Source: Kalaharituber pfeilii (Eukaryota > Ascomycota > Pezizomycetes > Pezizales > Pezizaceae). From it: DNA of 64,000 bases. How positions within the stretch are numbered: the stretch's first letter is position 1; each line of letters begins with the position of its first letter. Below, piece after piece: positions 23,949-33,540 of the stretch. Both the position numbers and the translations under genes were made by a program. The notes under the pieces are model-generated. The model saw only the letters and a list, made by a program, of their open reading frames with translations. It was not told the origin of the DNA and searched no databases. Where the stretch lies: contig WHUZ01000099.1 of assembly GCA_015179045.1 (NCBI GenBank), positions 148,413-212,412 of the forward strand, read 5' to 3'.

Positions 23949-24654
23949 GGATGACTTTCACTAGCCCAGATTCCCAGATTCCTAGATCCCAGACTCCCAG
24001 ATTCCTACACCAGCCACTGCCAAGGACGTCGCAGATTTTTCAGAACCCCTTCCAGATTCCCAGATTCCCAGATTCTGGCAGACCACACCCCCCCCTCTGC
24101 CAGACGGTTTTCGCAGATTCCCAGATTCTCAGACCTATCCACTAAACTCGATTCAGCAAAATGCAACCCATACTCCATAATGGTCATGATGATGATGAAG
24201 ATATCTGTATCGCAGTCGGCTTAATAATAGCGCTCTATGGCCTGCAATTACAGCGCGAACGGCGAAATCGGTTCTACCTGACACGCGTGTGTTTACCACT
24301 GCCAACATCCTCAGCTTGGAGTTCTCTATATCACAGTCGCAATGTTAAAGGGTTCATTGTACTATGGGAATAAGTCCAATTACATTTGATGAAATTTTAT
24401 CAACTGGATCAGTAGGTAGATAGTGTTCAGCGGGTGGACGGTGTTCAGCGGGGTAGACAGCGAGCGCAGGTGTTGGGAGAGTAGAGGGTGTTCTGCAGCA
24501 CTCGTTAGCTTTAGGAATCTGGGAATCTGGGAATTTGGGGGGTTCCTAGTGAAAACGGGGTTTTGCCCAGAATTATCGTAGACGTGCAAATGTGGGCGAA
24601 AATCTGAGTCTGGGAATCTAGGAATCTGGGAATCTGGGCTAGTGAAAGTCATCC
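23949..24654. mobile_element. Harbinger-like (PIF) non-autonomous DNA transposon, 706 bp
   Basis: Terminal inverted repeats of about 48 bp are almost perfect: GGATGACTTTCACTAGCCCA at 23949 and its reverse complement ending at 24654. They continue into arrays of the subterminal motif CAGATTCC(C). A 3-bp direct repeat, AGT, flanks the element at 23946-23948 and 24655-24657. A 3-bp duplication is the PIF/Harbinger size, and the interior carries a transposase N-terminal remnant, so this is an internally deleted derivative. The near-identical ends suggest recent movement by a transposase encoded elsewhere. Confidence 0.75.
24161..24430 (+). pseudogene. Remnant of Harbinger-like transposase N-terminus
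   Basis: The frame opens with an acidic stretch (HDDDEDICIA) and a hydrophobic/basic segment (LQLQRERRNRFYLTR), followed by SSLYHSRNVKGFI. After a -1 shift near 24363 it continues as TMGISPITFDEILSTG. This order of acidic start, RR..YLTR, W..LY.SRN...FI, TMG...F..IL matches the N-terminal part of fungal Harbinger-like transposases of the DDE_4 group as I recall them. The catalytic DDE region is absent because the element is internally deleted. It cannot make an active enzyme. Confidence 0.6.
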
Positions 24655-25299
24655 AGTAATAGAAGGACTAATTGCAAGGTGTTCGAGGGGCTAGGTTTGT
24701 ATTTTATTGGTCATATTTTTTTTTTTTTTTTTGTTGGGGGTGCGGGGGAGGGGGGGGGTTGGTGCGGTGTAGTTGAGGTAAATTGTGTGTGGAATTGCAT
24801 AGTAGGGGGATTGAGGGTAAATTAGGATTTAGAACGTGTAAGTTTGAATTATGCAGAGTATTGTAAGTACATAGCTTGGGAGTTGGATTCTCGTGGTGCT
24901 GGTACGGTTGAATGCATATTTCATAGTGGACGGGCTGAACGAAATAACCTCCATGCATTTATCCAAAAAGCCCTGTACATTAACTAATTTCTTGACTTTT
25001 TCCAAGAGGTATATTGCGCCCTCTTATTTGACCGCTTAGCCAGGCCTGCCGTCATCTGCCAACCATATTCGTCAGCCGTGCCTCAGGGCTGTATACGTCC
25101 CCCGCCCCGCCGCAAGCTCTATACGGCCTGTAATTTCTTCGCCTTACAGAAACAGCACATGGCACTTTGGAATTTTAGCATACTCTAGGCTTCCTTCCGG
25201 CAAACATATTGTAGAAATACAACTGGCTTGTCTAAGAGCCCATAAGTTTCTTGTGCTTGTGTTGCTTGTGTTGCTTGTGTTGCTTGTGTTTTTAGCAGG
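24655..25299. other. Non-coding, with short homopolymers and a (GTGTTGCTT)n microsatellite
   Basis: A T run of about 16 bases lies near 24717-24732, followed by G-rich sequence. A 9-bp microsatellite with unit gtgttgctt covers about 25252-25290 and abuts the LINE fragment that follows. Confidence 0.55.
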
Positions 25300-25900
25300 G
25301 ATACATACCGTGTTGTTTTGGGATTCAGACCCGGAGCAGAGAGGTCTTCCTCTGCGGACTATGGTACAACGGGCACCGGAGGTGCTCACAGAGGCAGGAC
25401 TGAGACAAGAGGCGAAACGGGAGAGAGCGAGGGAGAGGAGCAGATTAGGATTGACATATCGGCCTCTACAGAGACTCGGCACACAGATGACACGATTGGC
25501 GGGCCTGCTGGGGGCGAAAGGGCTGCGGGCATGGAGACATCGCATAGGGGAGGCGCCAGACCCGGGGTGCAGGTGGTGTGGGGAGGCGGAGGAGACCGCG
25601 AGACACCTACTTGAGGGGTGCAGGGTGTGGCAGAGAAGATGGCCCGGGGGCATGGGGGCGATACGTCAGCCCCCCGAACGCGGGAAAGGGGAAGACGACC
25701 CGCTACAGGAGCTGATGGAGATGCTTGGGGAGGACGGAATGAGAGATTGAGCCACGCATTCATTTCCATGTACCTGACATTTCGCTGTTTCTCCTGATCC
25801 TTACATTGTGCATTTATTTCCATGTACCTAAATAAAGACCTCGCCATAGCCCATAGGGCGGTATGCGAGTATTGACATAAAAAAAAAAAAAAAAAAAAAA
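25300..25900 (+). mobile_element. LINE family 1, 5'-truncated copy with ORF2 C-terminus
   Basis: This fragment contains the last 140 or so codons of a non-LTR retrotransposon ORF2, about 50 bp of 3' UTR (catgtacctaaataaagacc), the family 1 hairpin at about 25847-25867 and a 20-base A tail to 25900. The 5' breakpoint is uncertain because a microsatellite precedes it, and I found no matching target duplication. It is the best view in this window of what the short family 1 tails derive from. Confidence 0.8.
25319..25750 (+). pseudogene. C-terminal part of LINE family 1 ORF2
   Basis: The translation includes YRPLQRLGTQMTRLAGLLG and ends with a Cys-Cys-His-Cys motif, CRWCGEAEETARHLLEGC, followed by RVWQRRWPGG. 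This zinc-finger-like motif after the RNase H domain is characteristic of the ORF2 end in Tad1-type LINEs. The rest of ORF2 is missing. The frame is intact to its stop at 25750, about 100 bp before the tail hairpin. The same C-terminus is recognisable in the copies near 28.1 and 59.9 kb. Confidence 0.75.
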
Positions 25901-26326
25901 GTCTGACCTTGCTATAACTGAACACGTAAAATTTGGCCCTTTGTTTTCACTATAGCAAGGTTTTCAGTATAGAAAGTTATGGCAAAATAGTCATATAATC
26001 TTGGCAGCTGAGTTCGGAGTCTTGAACAACTTTCAATACTAATAAACCTTCTGTATTGACTTACTAGTAATGGCAATAGCCACATTAAGAAATCAATTTG
26101 AATGGGACAGTGGTGGTAGTGATATATATAGAAGTGTAAGGAGCAGTGGTAGTGGAAGAAGAATATAAAATTAGAAGTAAATCAGGCTGTAGATTGAGGT
26201 CTGTCATCAGAATGCTAACAGTCAAGATGTCTACTAGCAAGCGGTGAGCATTCATCCCAACAACTTACTCGGAAGGAACAGATATTCACAATTTGGTTTC
26301 AACAAACTCTAGTACTTAGTGACATA
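25901..26326. other. Tigger/pogo-like end fragments, no gene
   Basis: Motifs such as gaccttgctataactgaac (about 25905) and ttcactatagcaagg (about 25947) resemble the ends of the pogo/Tigger-like elements called at 26327 and 48537, but no complete element could be bounded. Confidence 0.35.
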
Positions 26327-26470
26327 CAGGTGACCCTGGCTATAATGAAGGGGATAGGCGAGCTTCTTTGTCTACACAGGTAAAGAAAGAGCCCTCGCTA
26401 TAGTGAAAACTGGTTATAGTGAAGAAAATCGGTCAGATTCTTGGCCTTCATTATAGCCAGGTTCACCTTG
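26327..26470. mobile_element. pogo/Tigger-like MITE, 144 bp
   Basis: The left end CAGGTGACCCTGGCTATAAT and the right end, reverse complement CAAGGTGAACCTGGCTATAA, form about 26-bp inverted repeats, and TA flanks both sides (26325-26326 and 26471-26472). Internal ctatagtgaa motifs repeat. CAG.TGACCC.GGCTATA ends with a TA duplication are typical of Tc1/mariner superfamily elements of the pogo/Tigger type. It has no coding capacity. Confidence 0.75.
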
Positions 26471-26472
26471 TA

Positions 26473-27220
26473 GTTGCTGTTTAGCTGAGCTGCTCAGGAA
26501 TCACTGGTGCACACAAGAGGTAAGAAAATAGTAGGCGGGTTTCTACGAACTTCATCAGCCACTTTTCAATATAGCAAGAACAATTTGTATGTAGATAAAA
26601 ATAACTTCCTAGAGTTTTTTTTGTATAGAGCTGGTACGTCTGGAGCGCCATGTACTGGCAAGGTTAATCAGCCCTATATACCTAGTGACCATCGTATAGA
26701 ACTGGCTCGTTTAAACCATAACCCCCATTCATTTACTATAGCCCTGGTGTACTCACCGATTAATCATAACGAAAATATAAATGCAAATGACAGGTAAATG
26801 AAAAGAATGAAAAAAAGTGCATGGGAGTGCTCGACCTACCAAGAAGAAACGTGCGACGGCAGCTGCCGGAGGGAAGGTTGCGAAACGTTCCACTAGCTTC
26901 CGGAGGGACGCTACTGCAGCTACTGGAGGTGGCGTTATGAGACGCTGTAGGAGAAGACATAGTCTTGGGCATAAGGGAGGATGAAGATTGGGTGAAAGAG
27001 GAGGTGGAGGTTCTAGTTTGCTGCCAAGAAATAATAGCAAATTAAAGACACCGCCCTGCTGAGCTAGGGAAGGAAGTTATCTGAAATCTACTAGTATGAA
27101 AAATAAGACGGAGAGTACTGCTCCACTTCCATATAAATAAAGTCATGCGGAGCTAGGATAATCTATTTTGCCAAAATACTAGTTATTTACGGACCACTAA
27201 ACAGCTAAAGGAGAAAAACG
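26473..27220. other. Repeat debris, no gene
   Basis: The frame at 26507-26797 ends in a Tigger-like terminus (tttactatagccctggtgtac, about 26736-26756), so it is probably transposon-derived. At 27022-27040 the 19-mer ctgccaagaaataatagca is shared with a hairpin at 43.4 kb. Nothing else is recognised. Confidence 0.35.
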
Positions 27221-27638
27221 CCAGCAAAAAACGCACAGACTCCTGTTCAGCCATCAATGTTTTAATTTAGCAACAAAGTGGTCTGGTACAATAGTCCCTT
27301 AGACTATTCTAGTTAGAAAAGCGCGTCCACCCTAAATTGACGCGTTTTCAGTATCATACTATCATTCGCAACAATAGATTCTATCCGTTCTTAACTAACA
27401 TTTCAAATATATAAAATAAATATATTTCACTGTTATCTTCTAATATAGACACTTCTTTCTCATGCATTTGATTCTTCAACTGAGAGAATTTATGTATTAT
27501 TGTCTAGGATTCAGTCACGACATTTCAATCTAGTATCGCCAAGTAGGTTTATCATGGTTGCCATCACACTTAAGACAGTTAGTTGCTAAATTAAAAACAT
27601 TGATGGCATTGAACAGCAGTCTGTGCGTTTTTGCTGGC
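27221..27638. mobile_element. MITE-like element with about 55-bp inverted repeats
   Basis: The left arm, 27221-27274 (ccagcaaaaaacgcacagac...), is the reverse complement of the right arm, 27582-27638, with only a few differences. The two arms enclose about 310 bp of AT-rich sequence. The flanks do not give a clear target duplication, so the family is unassigned. Confidence 0.6.
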
Positions 27639-27857
27639 ATAGTGAAAAGGTTCGCTGTCTGCAGTACTAGCAATGGTCGTGAGTGCCACTTTGTATTTAC
27701 TTTTCTCTTCATGCACGTTAGACAGCCTCGTCGTAGTCCGCCACCTCAATGTTTTTTCTTAGAGTAACATAGTCTACCGGGATATTGCGCATTTTCTGGA
27801 TGCCACAACAAAAAAATTCCTGTGGGGGCAAATAGCCCCCAAGTGGGCTCAAATTTA

Positions 27858-28438
27858 GCGTTCGCACTCGGTGTGAGTTCTGAGTCGGTTTTTCTGAGTG
27901 AGTCGGGTTTCGGGTCGGTTTGTAATGCCGTAAAATGTACCCGACTCGGCTGCCGAGTGATTTTTTTTTTTTTTTTATATCAATACTCGCGTGCCGCCCT
28001 ATGGGCTATGGCGAGGTCTAGTTACATCAAAACAAAGTACCAGTACGGAAAAATAGAAGTAAATCCCCCGGGGCTAACCCCTCGCCCATTCCAAGATTCC
28101 TATCACTCCCCGAAGGCCCTCCCCTTCATCTTGGTCATCCAAGGGTCTGCACAATCCATCCTCACCCCTTGGGCATCTCTGCTTCCAGACTCTACATTGA
28201 GACAATATGTGAAGGGTCGAGTGAGCCGGTATGAGTTGTATGTACGGCGTGACTGAGTCGGTGTGATAATGTACAAGTACTACTCGGCTGCCGAGTGAGC
28301 CGGTATGAGTTGTATGTGCGGCGTGACTGAGTCGAGTGATAATGTACAACTACTACTCGGTTCCTGAGTGAGTTTAAGTAGGGTCGGAGGAATTTTATCA
28401 AAGGCTTACACCGACTCAACTCACACCGATGCGAACAC
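27858..28438. mobile_element. Inner TIR element with internal 74-bp tandem repeats
   Basis: The left end gcgttcgcactcggtgtgag and the right end, reverse complement gtgttcgcatcggtgtgag, are inverted repeats, and TA stands on both sides (27856-27857 and 28439-28440). Inside, a unit of about 74 bp starting gccggtatgagttgtatg is repeated at 28225 and 28299, with a related diverged part near 27880-27955. A LINE tail interrupts the array. Tc1/mariner-type is possible from the TA, but weakly supported. Confidence 0.55.
27961..28217 (-). mobile_element. LINE family 1 tail, minus strand
   Basis: The run of Ts, then the family 1 hairpin in reverse complement (gccgccctatgggctatggc), a short 3' UTR, and codons for the ORF2 C-terminus (HILSQCRVWKQRCPRGEDG, matching HLLEGCRVWQRRWPGG of the 25.3-kb copy). 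The 7-bp duplication cgagtga flanks it. The next tandem unit of the host element (about 28285-28310) preserves the empty site ctgccgagtgagccgg, so the insertion point is visible within the window. Confidence 0.8.
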
Positions 28439-28830
28439 TACGAGTTTAATTGAAGCCAGAGCCTGGCGACATATGCAGGCCGTTCAACCTACGGTCGTCG
28501 TGACACGTGACATCACCAAACTTGCTATATTTCTTCAGCATAGGTAATAGAGTATACATCAAGATGAATAGAAACTTAGGTAGGATCATTGACAATAGCA
28601 ATTCAGAGCGCGTCCAGCATAGGATTTGGTATACACCAAATAGGTCACTACACAACTACTAGAAATTGGTCTAATGAATATGCGAACGATAATTTACTAT
28701 ATTCTGTCACGCTCTGGCTTCAATTTGAGCTCACTTGAGGACTATTTAGATGCACAGGTGTTTTTTGTTGCGACATCCAGCAAGTGCGCAATATGCCAGT
28801 TGTGCGCAATATCCCGGTAGACTATGTTAC

Positions 28831-29110
28831 CTTCTACTCTCCTTCTTGACTTTTGCTATCTTCTCAAAAGAGTTTCTGCCATGGACCTCTGGAGAAGGGT
28901 TTTGTCGTTTTGACTTCTTTCCTTCCTCAATCTTAGAGCCGGTTGTCCATATTTTGAGCCTTCCTATTGGCTCTTGGTGCGGGGCTGATACATTGGCAAC
29001 TTGCGGCTCTGGGTGAGTAACAACAACTGCCTTCTTTAACATCGACGCTGATTTCGGATATCCCAGTCTTAGATTTCACCAGTCTATTGATTAACTACAG
29101 TACGGCGCAA
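28831..29110 (+). promoter_or_regulatory. Upstream region of the NACHT-ankyrin gene
   Basis: These 280 bp lie between the outer inverted-repeat element and the start codon. They should hold the promoter and leader. No clear TATA box is visible. The transposon border is close enough to influence expression. Confidence 0.35.
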
Positions 29111-32100
29111 ATGGATGCCTTCACAATCTCCACCGGAATTGCCGGCTTGCTATCGCTCGCGCTCGAGATCGGAAAAATTTTAACGGAATATACCAGCCAA
29201 GTCAAGTCTACTCCCAGGGATGCTCAAACTTTGCTAGTAGAAATCAATGCTTTGAGCCATGTCCTAAAACAGCTCACTACATTCCTGGGAAAGGAAGATA
29301 AGGAAGGAATATTTCGAGAGACTTCGGTTCTGTGCAATGTCATTGGTATCTGCAAAGGCAAAATCGAGCATTTATACTCAACCCTCTCCAAATTTCGGTC
29401 CGGAGGTTTTAAAGACCGACTCAAGTGGCCTTTTCATAAGCAGGAGTACCTTGAGGTGTCTTCAACCTTACATAACTGTGCACAAATACTCGAATTTTCG
29501 CTTACTATTGCGAATTGGTAAGCTTCAAACTCTATGCAACCTATTCGGAATGTAGTTACTGACGTTGAATAGTGAACTACTCTCAAAAACCTCCGGAGAA
29601 GTAATGACCGCACTGTCCGAGGAAAAAGAGAAGATCGACTCTCTGCTGCCATTGTTCAGAGATGCGTCCACTGCAGCCGCAGCTGATATGAAAAAAATGA
29701 GTGACACCATAGGGGAGGTTTTGAGCTTCGTCTCAAAATTTGATAAACTAGCTCTTGAGCTGCAGGAAATCAACATTGGAGTCAAGACCTTACAGCAAAG
29801 TCTAGATGGTATGGACTTCATAATTTTCTTCTATATTCCTTGCTTGAATTCGTTTAAATGTGCTGACTTCCGACTTGCTTGTTATTAGTTGAGAATATGA
29901 AAAACCTTCTTGCTTGTTTGTCACCGCTTGACCCACAAAAAAGACATCAAGATATCAGGAATACTCGGGTGAAGAATACAGGAAACTGGATCCACCAGAC
30001 TGAGCAGTTTCGTAGATGGATGAATGGCCAAACAGGCAGTGAGAGCAAAGTTTTGGGCTGTTATGGTGAGCCAGGAGCTGGGAAGACAGTGATCACGTAA
30101 GTATTCTTACAATTTCTACATCAGGGATATTTAAGCTCAAATGCAATATGTAAAGCTCAATTGTCATCGACTACGTCTTCGCGAATTCGAAAGGACTCCG
30201 AACAAGTACCATATATCTATACTGTGACTATCGAGACCAAAAAGCACAGAATTTGGTCAACATTGTTGGCAGTTTTGTCAAACAGCTAGCCTTGCTATTC
30301 ATATCCTCAGGAACTCCATTGCCTCAGTCAATTAACGATTTCTTGAAATCTACTTCTGAGAGGAAGGAAAGTGTTGCAGCTGATGAAGCACTTTCGTTGT
30401 TGAAAGATCTTTGTGCTAGTGAAGAGCTTGACCAAATCTTCATTTTACTTGACGCACTTGACGAGCTGCAGGAACAGACAAGATCAGACTTCCTCAAGGC
30501 GGTACAGGAGATTCTGCAATTGCGGGTACCCAGTTCAGAAAGCCAATTTGGGAACAGTAATGTTCACTTATTCTTTACTGCACGGCCACATGTTCGCGAC
30601 CAGGTCAATCGTTGCTTATACGGTGATGTGAACACATTAGCAATTACAGCTCATGAGGAAGACGTTCAAGCATACCTCAACAACCGCATTGACCGAGATA
30701 CTATTGAAAATGGTGAAGATGCTATGAACGGCACCCTCAAAAGCGAAATACTAGAACTGCTACCAAAGAAAGCAGAGGGAATGTATGCTCAGTTTCAACA
30801 CCCTACCTCATATGAAATCAGTAACTAAGCTCTAGTACCTAGGTTCTTGCTCTCAGTCTTACACATCGACGTGATCCTCGATGAAGTGACTGTGGCTATG
30901 AGACGAAGTGCTCTTCACAGCTTGCCTCCGGGTCTTTATGCAGCCTATGACAGAACAATAGTGAGGATGCGAGAATCACAAAGTCAATCGCGATATGATC
31001 TAGGTATGAGGGCGCTCATGTGGACGTACCTAGCTGCGCAGCCATTGAAAGTTATAGAGCTCCGCCATGCACTCTCAGTGAAAGATGGGGATAAGGATCT
31101 GGATTGCAACAACATTCCCTCCGCAAACATAATATTGCGCTGCTGCTGCGGGTTATTGACCATAGACGACGAGACAGCAACTGTTCGTCTAGTGCACTAT
31201 ACACTTCAGGAGTATTTCAAATCCAACGACGAAAAATACTTTCCAACCGGCCATAACCTGATAGCAAGGACCTGCATTACCTACCTGGACTTTTTCAACT
31301 TAACTATCTACTTTTTTCAAATATATGAAGAGTGTGTCCATCAACGTTATGCGGGTCGAAAAATCTGCAGCCATTGTTCACGGAAGCTGCACCAGGTCTA
31401 CCCTTTGTTTGATTACGCTTGTCTTCAATGGAGCCATCATGCACGAAAGCAGTGTGACGAAACTACTTGCGATCTGGCCGCTACCATGATACAACGTAAA
31501 CGCTGCCCAGCTCTCGTGAACCTGAGTTGTTGCTTGCATCAGTATGATACCTGCAAATTGCCGAGCCTGCCTGCTGTCGCGTCGCTCGGAGTTGAGCGTA
31601 TCTTTCGCATTCTCCTGCAAATTTCGGATCCAAATGAGGAGGCTAGCTGCGGCAGCACGGCGTTGCTCTACGCTGCTCAACAGGGCCACGAGGCTATAAT
31701 CCGCTTGTTGCTTGAGCGAGCCAATGTGGATGTCAATACGACCGACAGAATATTCGATCAAACAGCATTGATTTTCGCAGCTGGAAAGGGCCATGAGGAT
31801 GTAGTCCGCCTGCTGCTTGAGCGAGCCGATGTGGATGTCAATATGCAAGATAAAGAAGGCATGGCACCACTGTCCCTGGCAGCTACATATAATCATGAGG
31901 CTGTGGTCCGCTTGCTGCTTGAGCGAGCTGATGTGGATGTCAATATTACAGACGGAATATTCGATCGACCAGCATTGTCTTTTGCAGTTGAAACCGGCCA
32001 TGAGGCTACAGTCCGCCTGTTTCTTAAGCGAGCTGATGTGGATGTCAATATGCAATATGGAAGAGGCCTGACACCACTGTCCCTGGCAGTTAAATATAAC

Positions 32101-32352
32101 CATGAGGCTGTGGTCCACTTGTTGCTGGAGCGATCAGACCTCGACATCAACCTAGCAGATAAAGATGGCAGAACACCGCTCTCAATCGCAATTGAGAGAC
32201 AATACACCTCAATAGCTCAGTTGCTCCGTGATCGATGCGAGCGGTCAAGCCCCTCAACCACATGTTCCCTTGGGCAGAAGCGAAAACTGAATGCAAGCGC
32301 AGACGGGGGGTGGTATGGGAAGCCCAGATCACCTCGCGAGAGGCGTTCCTAG
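29111..32352 (+). CDS. NACHT-ankyrin STAND protein (fungal NLR-like), 995 aa, five exons
   Basis: Exons 29111-29517, 29573-29808, 29889-30096, 30156-30782 and 30843-32352 join in frame. Introns are 55, 80, 59 and 60 bp with donors GTAAGC, GTATGG, GTAAGT and GTATGC, and AG acceptors. The N-terminus, MDAFTISTGIAGLLSLALEI, is the helical fungal STAND N-terminal domain (Helo-like). The NACHT domain has Walker A GEPGAGKT at 274-281, Walker B LLDALDE at 381-387 and the FFTARPH sensor motif about 50 residues later. A winged-helix region ends with RLVHYTLQEYF. Six ankyrin repeats fill about 760-955. Such proteins oligomerise on ligand binding through the repeats and trigger cell death or defence through the N-terminal domain. 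I chose the ATG at 29111 over the in-frame TTG at 29087. The frame is intact. Splice sites come from frame and homology logic, not transcripts. Confidence 0.88.
31738..32151 (+). repeat. Duplicated 207-bp two-ankyrin unit
   Basis: Two consecutive 207-bp units, starting about 31738 and 31945, each encode an A-type repeat (T.DRIFD..AL.FA..GHE) followed by a B-type repeat (MQ..G..PLSLA..YNHEAVV). The segment gatgtggatgtcaatat recurs at each repeat end. DNA-level similarity between units exceeds what protein constraint requires. Confidence 0.75.
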
Positions 32353-32752
32353 TTGTCGATCTATTGTCATACATTCATCTCATACCCGAAGGAGGTGTCA
32401 CTGGACGTCGTGTGAGTAACATACCTACGAGGAAACCTCACCCATGACATACAGAACTATAAAGCTGACAGTGACGATGTCGTTTGATTAACCATAGCTT
32501 CAGGTTGTCGCTTAGTTGTCATCCCCATTGGAACGGCATATGGAAATGATACACAACGGACTAGCGTGGGTTCACTATATTCTGCATGATAGTTATCTCT
32601 TATCTATGTTTCGCATCTTTCTGCATAATTTTAGCCATTAAGATATTTGTCAATATTCTCTGCCTATTCCCCGTCATCATGTTCATGTATCTTAAAGACG
32701 TTCTATCGTGAGATAACAACTAGGAGGCAAACTAGGAGTGATAATAAGGCCT
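32353..32752. other. 3' flank of the NACHT-ankyrin gene
   Basis: AT-rich non-coding DNA up to the next LINE tail. No feature is recognised beyond a probable 3' UTR. Confidence 0.4.
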
Positions 32753-32812
32753 TTTTTTTATTATTATTAAAAAATATCATTACTCGCATGCCGCCTTAGA
32801 GGCTATGGCGAG
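32753..32812 (-). mobile_element. LINE family 1 tail only, about 60 bp, minus strand
   Basis: A T-rich run is followed by the family 1 end in reverse complement. It is flanked by aataaggcctt (32743-32753) and aataagcctt (32813-32822), a target duplication with one indel. The stem reads GCCT/AGGC instead of GCCC/GGGC, a compensated base-pair change. Confidence 0.75.
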
Positions 32813-33102
32813 AATAAGCCTTTGGAGGAACCATTCACAGGTCATCACTCTGGCGTTATCCTATTACGGGTATCGTTAACTATCTTGCGCGGCAGCATTA
32901 CAGCCAGTGCTTCAGAAATCGTCAGAAGTGCTCAACACATTGTGACTTGCACACCTGCCAAAATGCCTCAATCTCCGAGTGTGCTGAGTACGCAGAAATG
33001 GATATTGATAGTATAAGAGGAAACAATTGTAGTAACATGCATTCCCTATAAACCTGAAGCCCGCATTTCAATTCTGGGCCCTGGGCATACTAATTTCCGA
33101 GG

Positions 33103-33339
33103 TGCTCGAATGGGCCGATGGATAGGGGACGACGGACAAGGGGCACGCACATGTCTGGATTTCAATTTCACTGTTATCCGTATCTCACTTTTGGTTTTGA
33201 CAAGGGGCACGCATATACTCTTTACTATCATTTTCTCTTTTCCTTTTCCTCTTTTTCCTCATGTAACTAAACCTCGTCATAGCCCGAAGGGCGGCATACG
33301 AGTAAGGATAATAAGAAAAAAAAAAAAAAAAAAAAAAAA
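33103..33339 (+). mobile_element. LINE family 1, 5'-truncated, 237 bp
   Basis: It is bounded by atactaatttccgagg (33087-33102) and atactaattcccgagg (33340-33355), a 16-bp target duplication with one mismatch. It holds 3' UTR sequence, catgtaactaaa, the hairpin with loop GAA at about 33275-33293, and a 25-base A tail. Confidence 0.85.
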
Positions 33340-33471
33340 ATACTAATTCCCGAGGGGACTGTAAGGACTGCATCGTTTGGAGTAGCTTAGAAAGCGGCCT
33401 GTCCTTCGGGAATAAATCTCGAGGGCTGAGGCCAGAGAATGTGTAGATCATAGTCGACACACTCCATCTAC

Positions 33472-33527
33472 TATCGCCATAGCCCGTAGGGCGGCACGCG
33501 ATTAATGAAATAAAAAAAACAAAAAAA
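33472..33527 (+). mobile_element. LINE family 1 tail only, 56 bp
   Basis: A perfect 13-bp duplication, acactccatctac, stands at 33459-33471 and 33528-33540. Between them lies nothing but the hairpin (loop GTA), the attaatgaaat linker and an A-rich tail. This is one of the shortest bona fide retrotranspositions in the window. Confidence 0.88.
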
Positions 33528-33540
33528 ACACTCCATCTAC

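Larger units (their letters stand above)
27764..28830. mobile_element. Outer long-TIR element, host of nested insertions
   Basis: The left end gtaacatagtctaccgggat (27764) is mirrored by atcccggtagactatgttac ending at 28830. Homology continues inward for about 100 bp (gctggatg.c.caacaaaaaa, then caagtg.gctcaaatt) with an indel. The left arm is interrupted at about 27856 by a second element. The right arm keeps the uninterrupted sequence (reverse complement gagctcaaattgaagccaga), which shows what the left arm looked like before insertion. The right border lies 280 bp before the NACHT-ankyrin start codon. The superfamily is not assigned. Confidence 0.65.

Noticed and set aside
23941..24660. CRISPR-like look of repeated cagattccc units
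   Set aside because: Repeats are short, irregular and located in transposon ends; there are no regular spacers, and the DNA is eukaryotic.
25253..25318. Leu/Val-rich start of the open frame before the LINE ORF2 fragment
   Set aside because: It is a translation of the 9-bp microsatellite and not a signal peptide.
26507..26797. 96-codon plus-strand frame
   Set aside because: Its end coincides with a Tigger-like terminus and it has no domain; treated as repeat debris.
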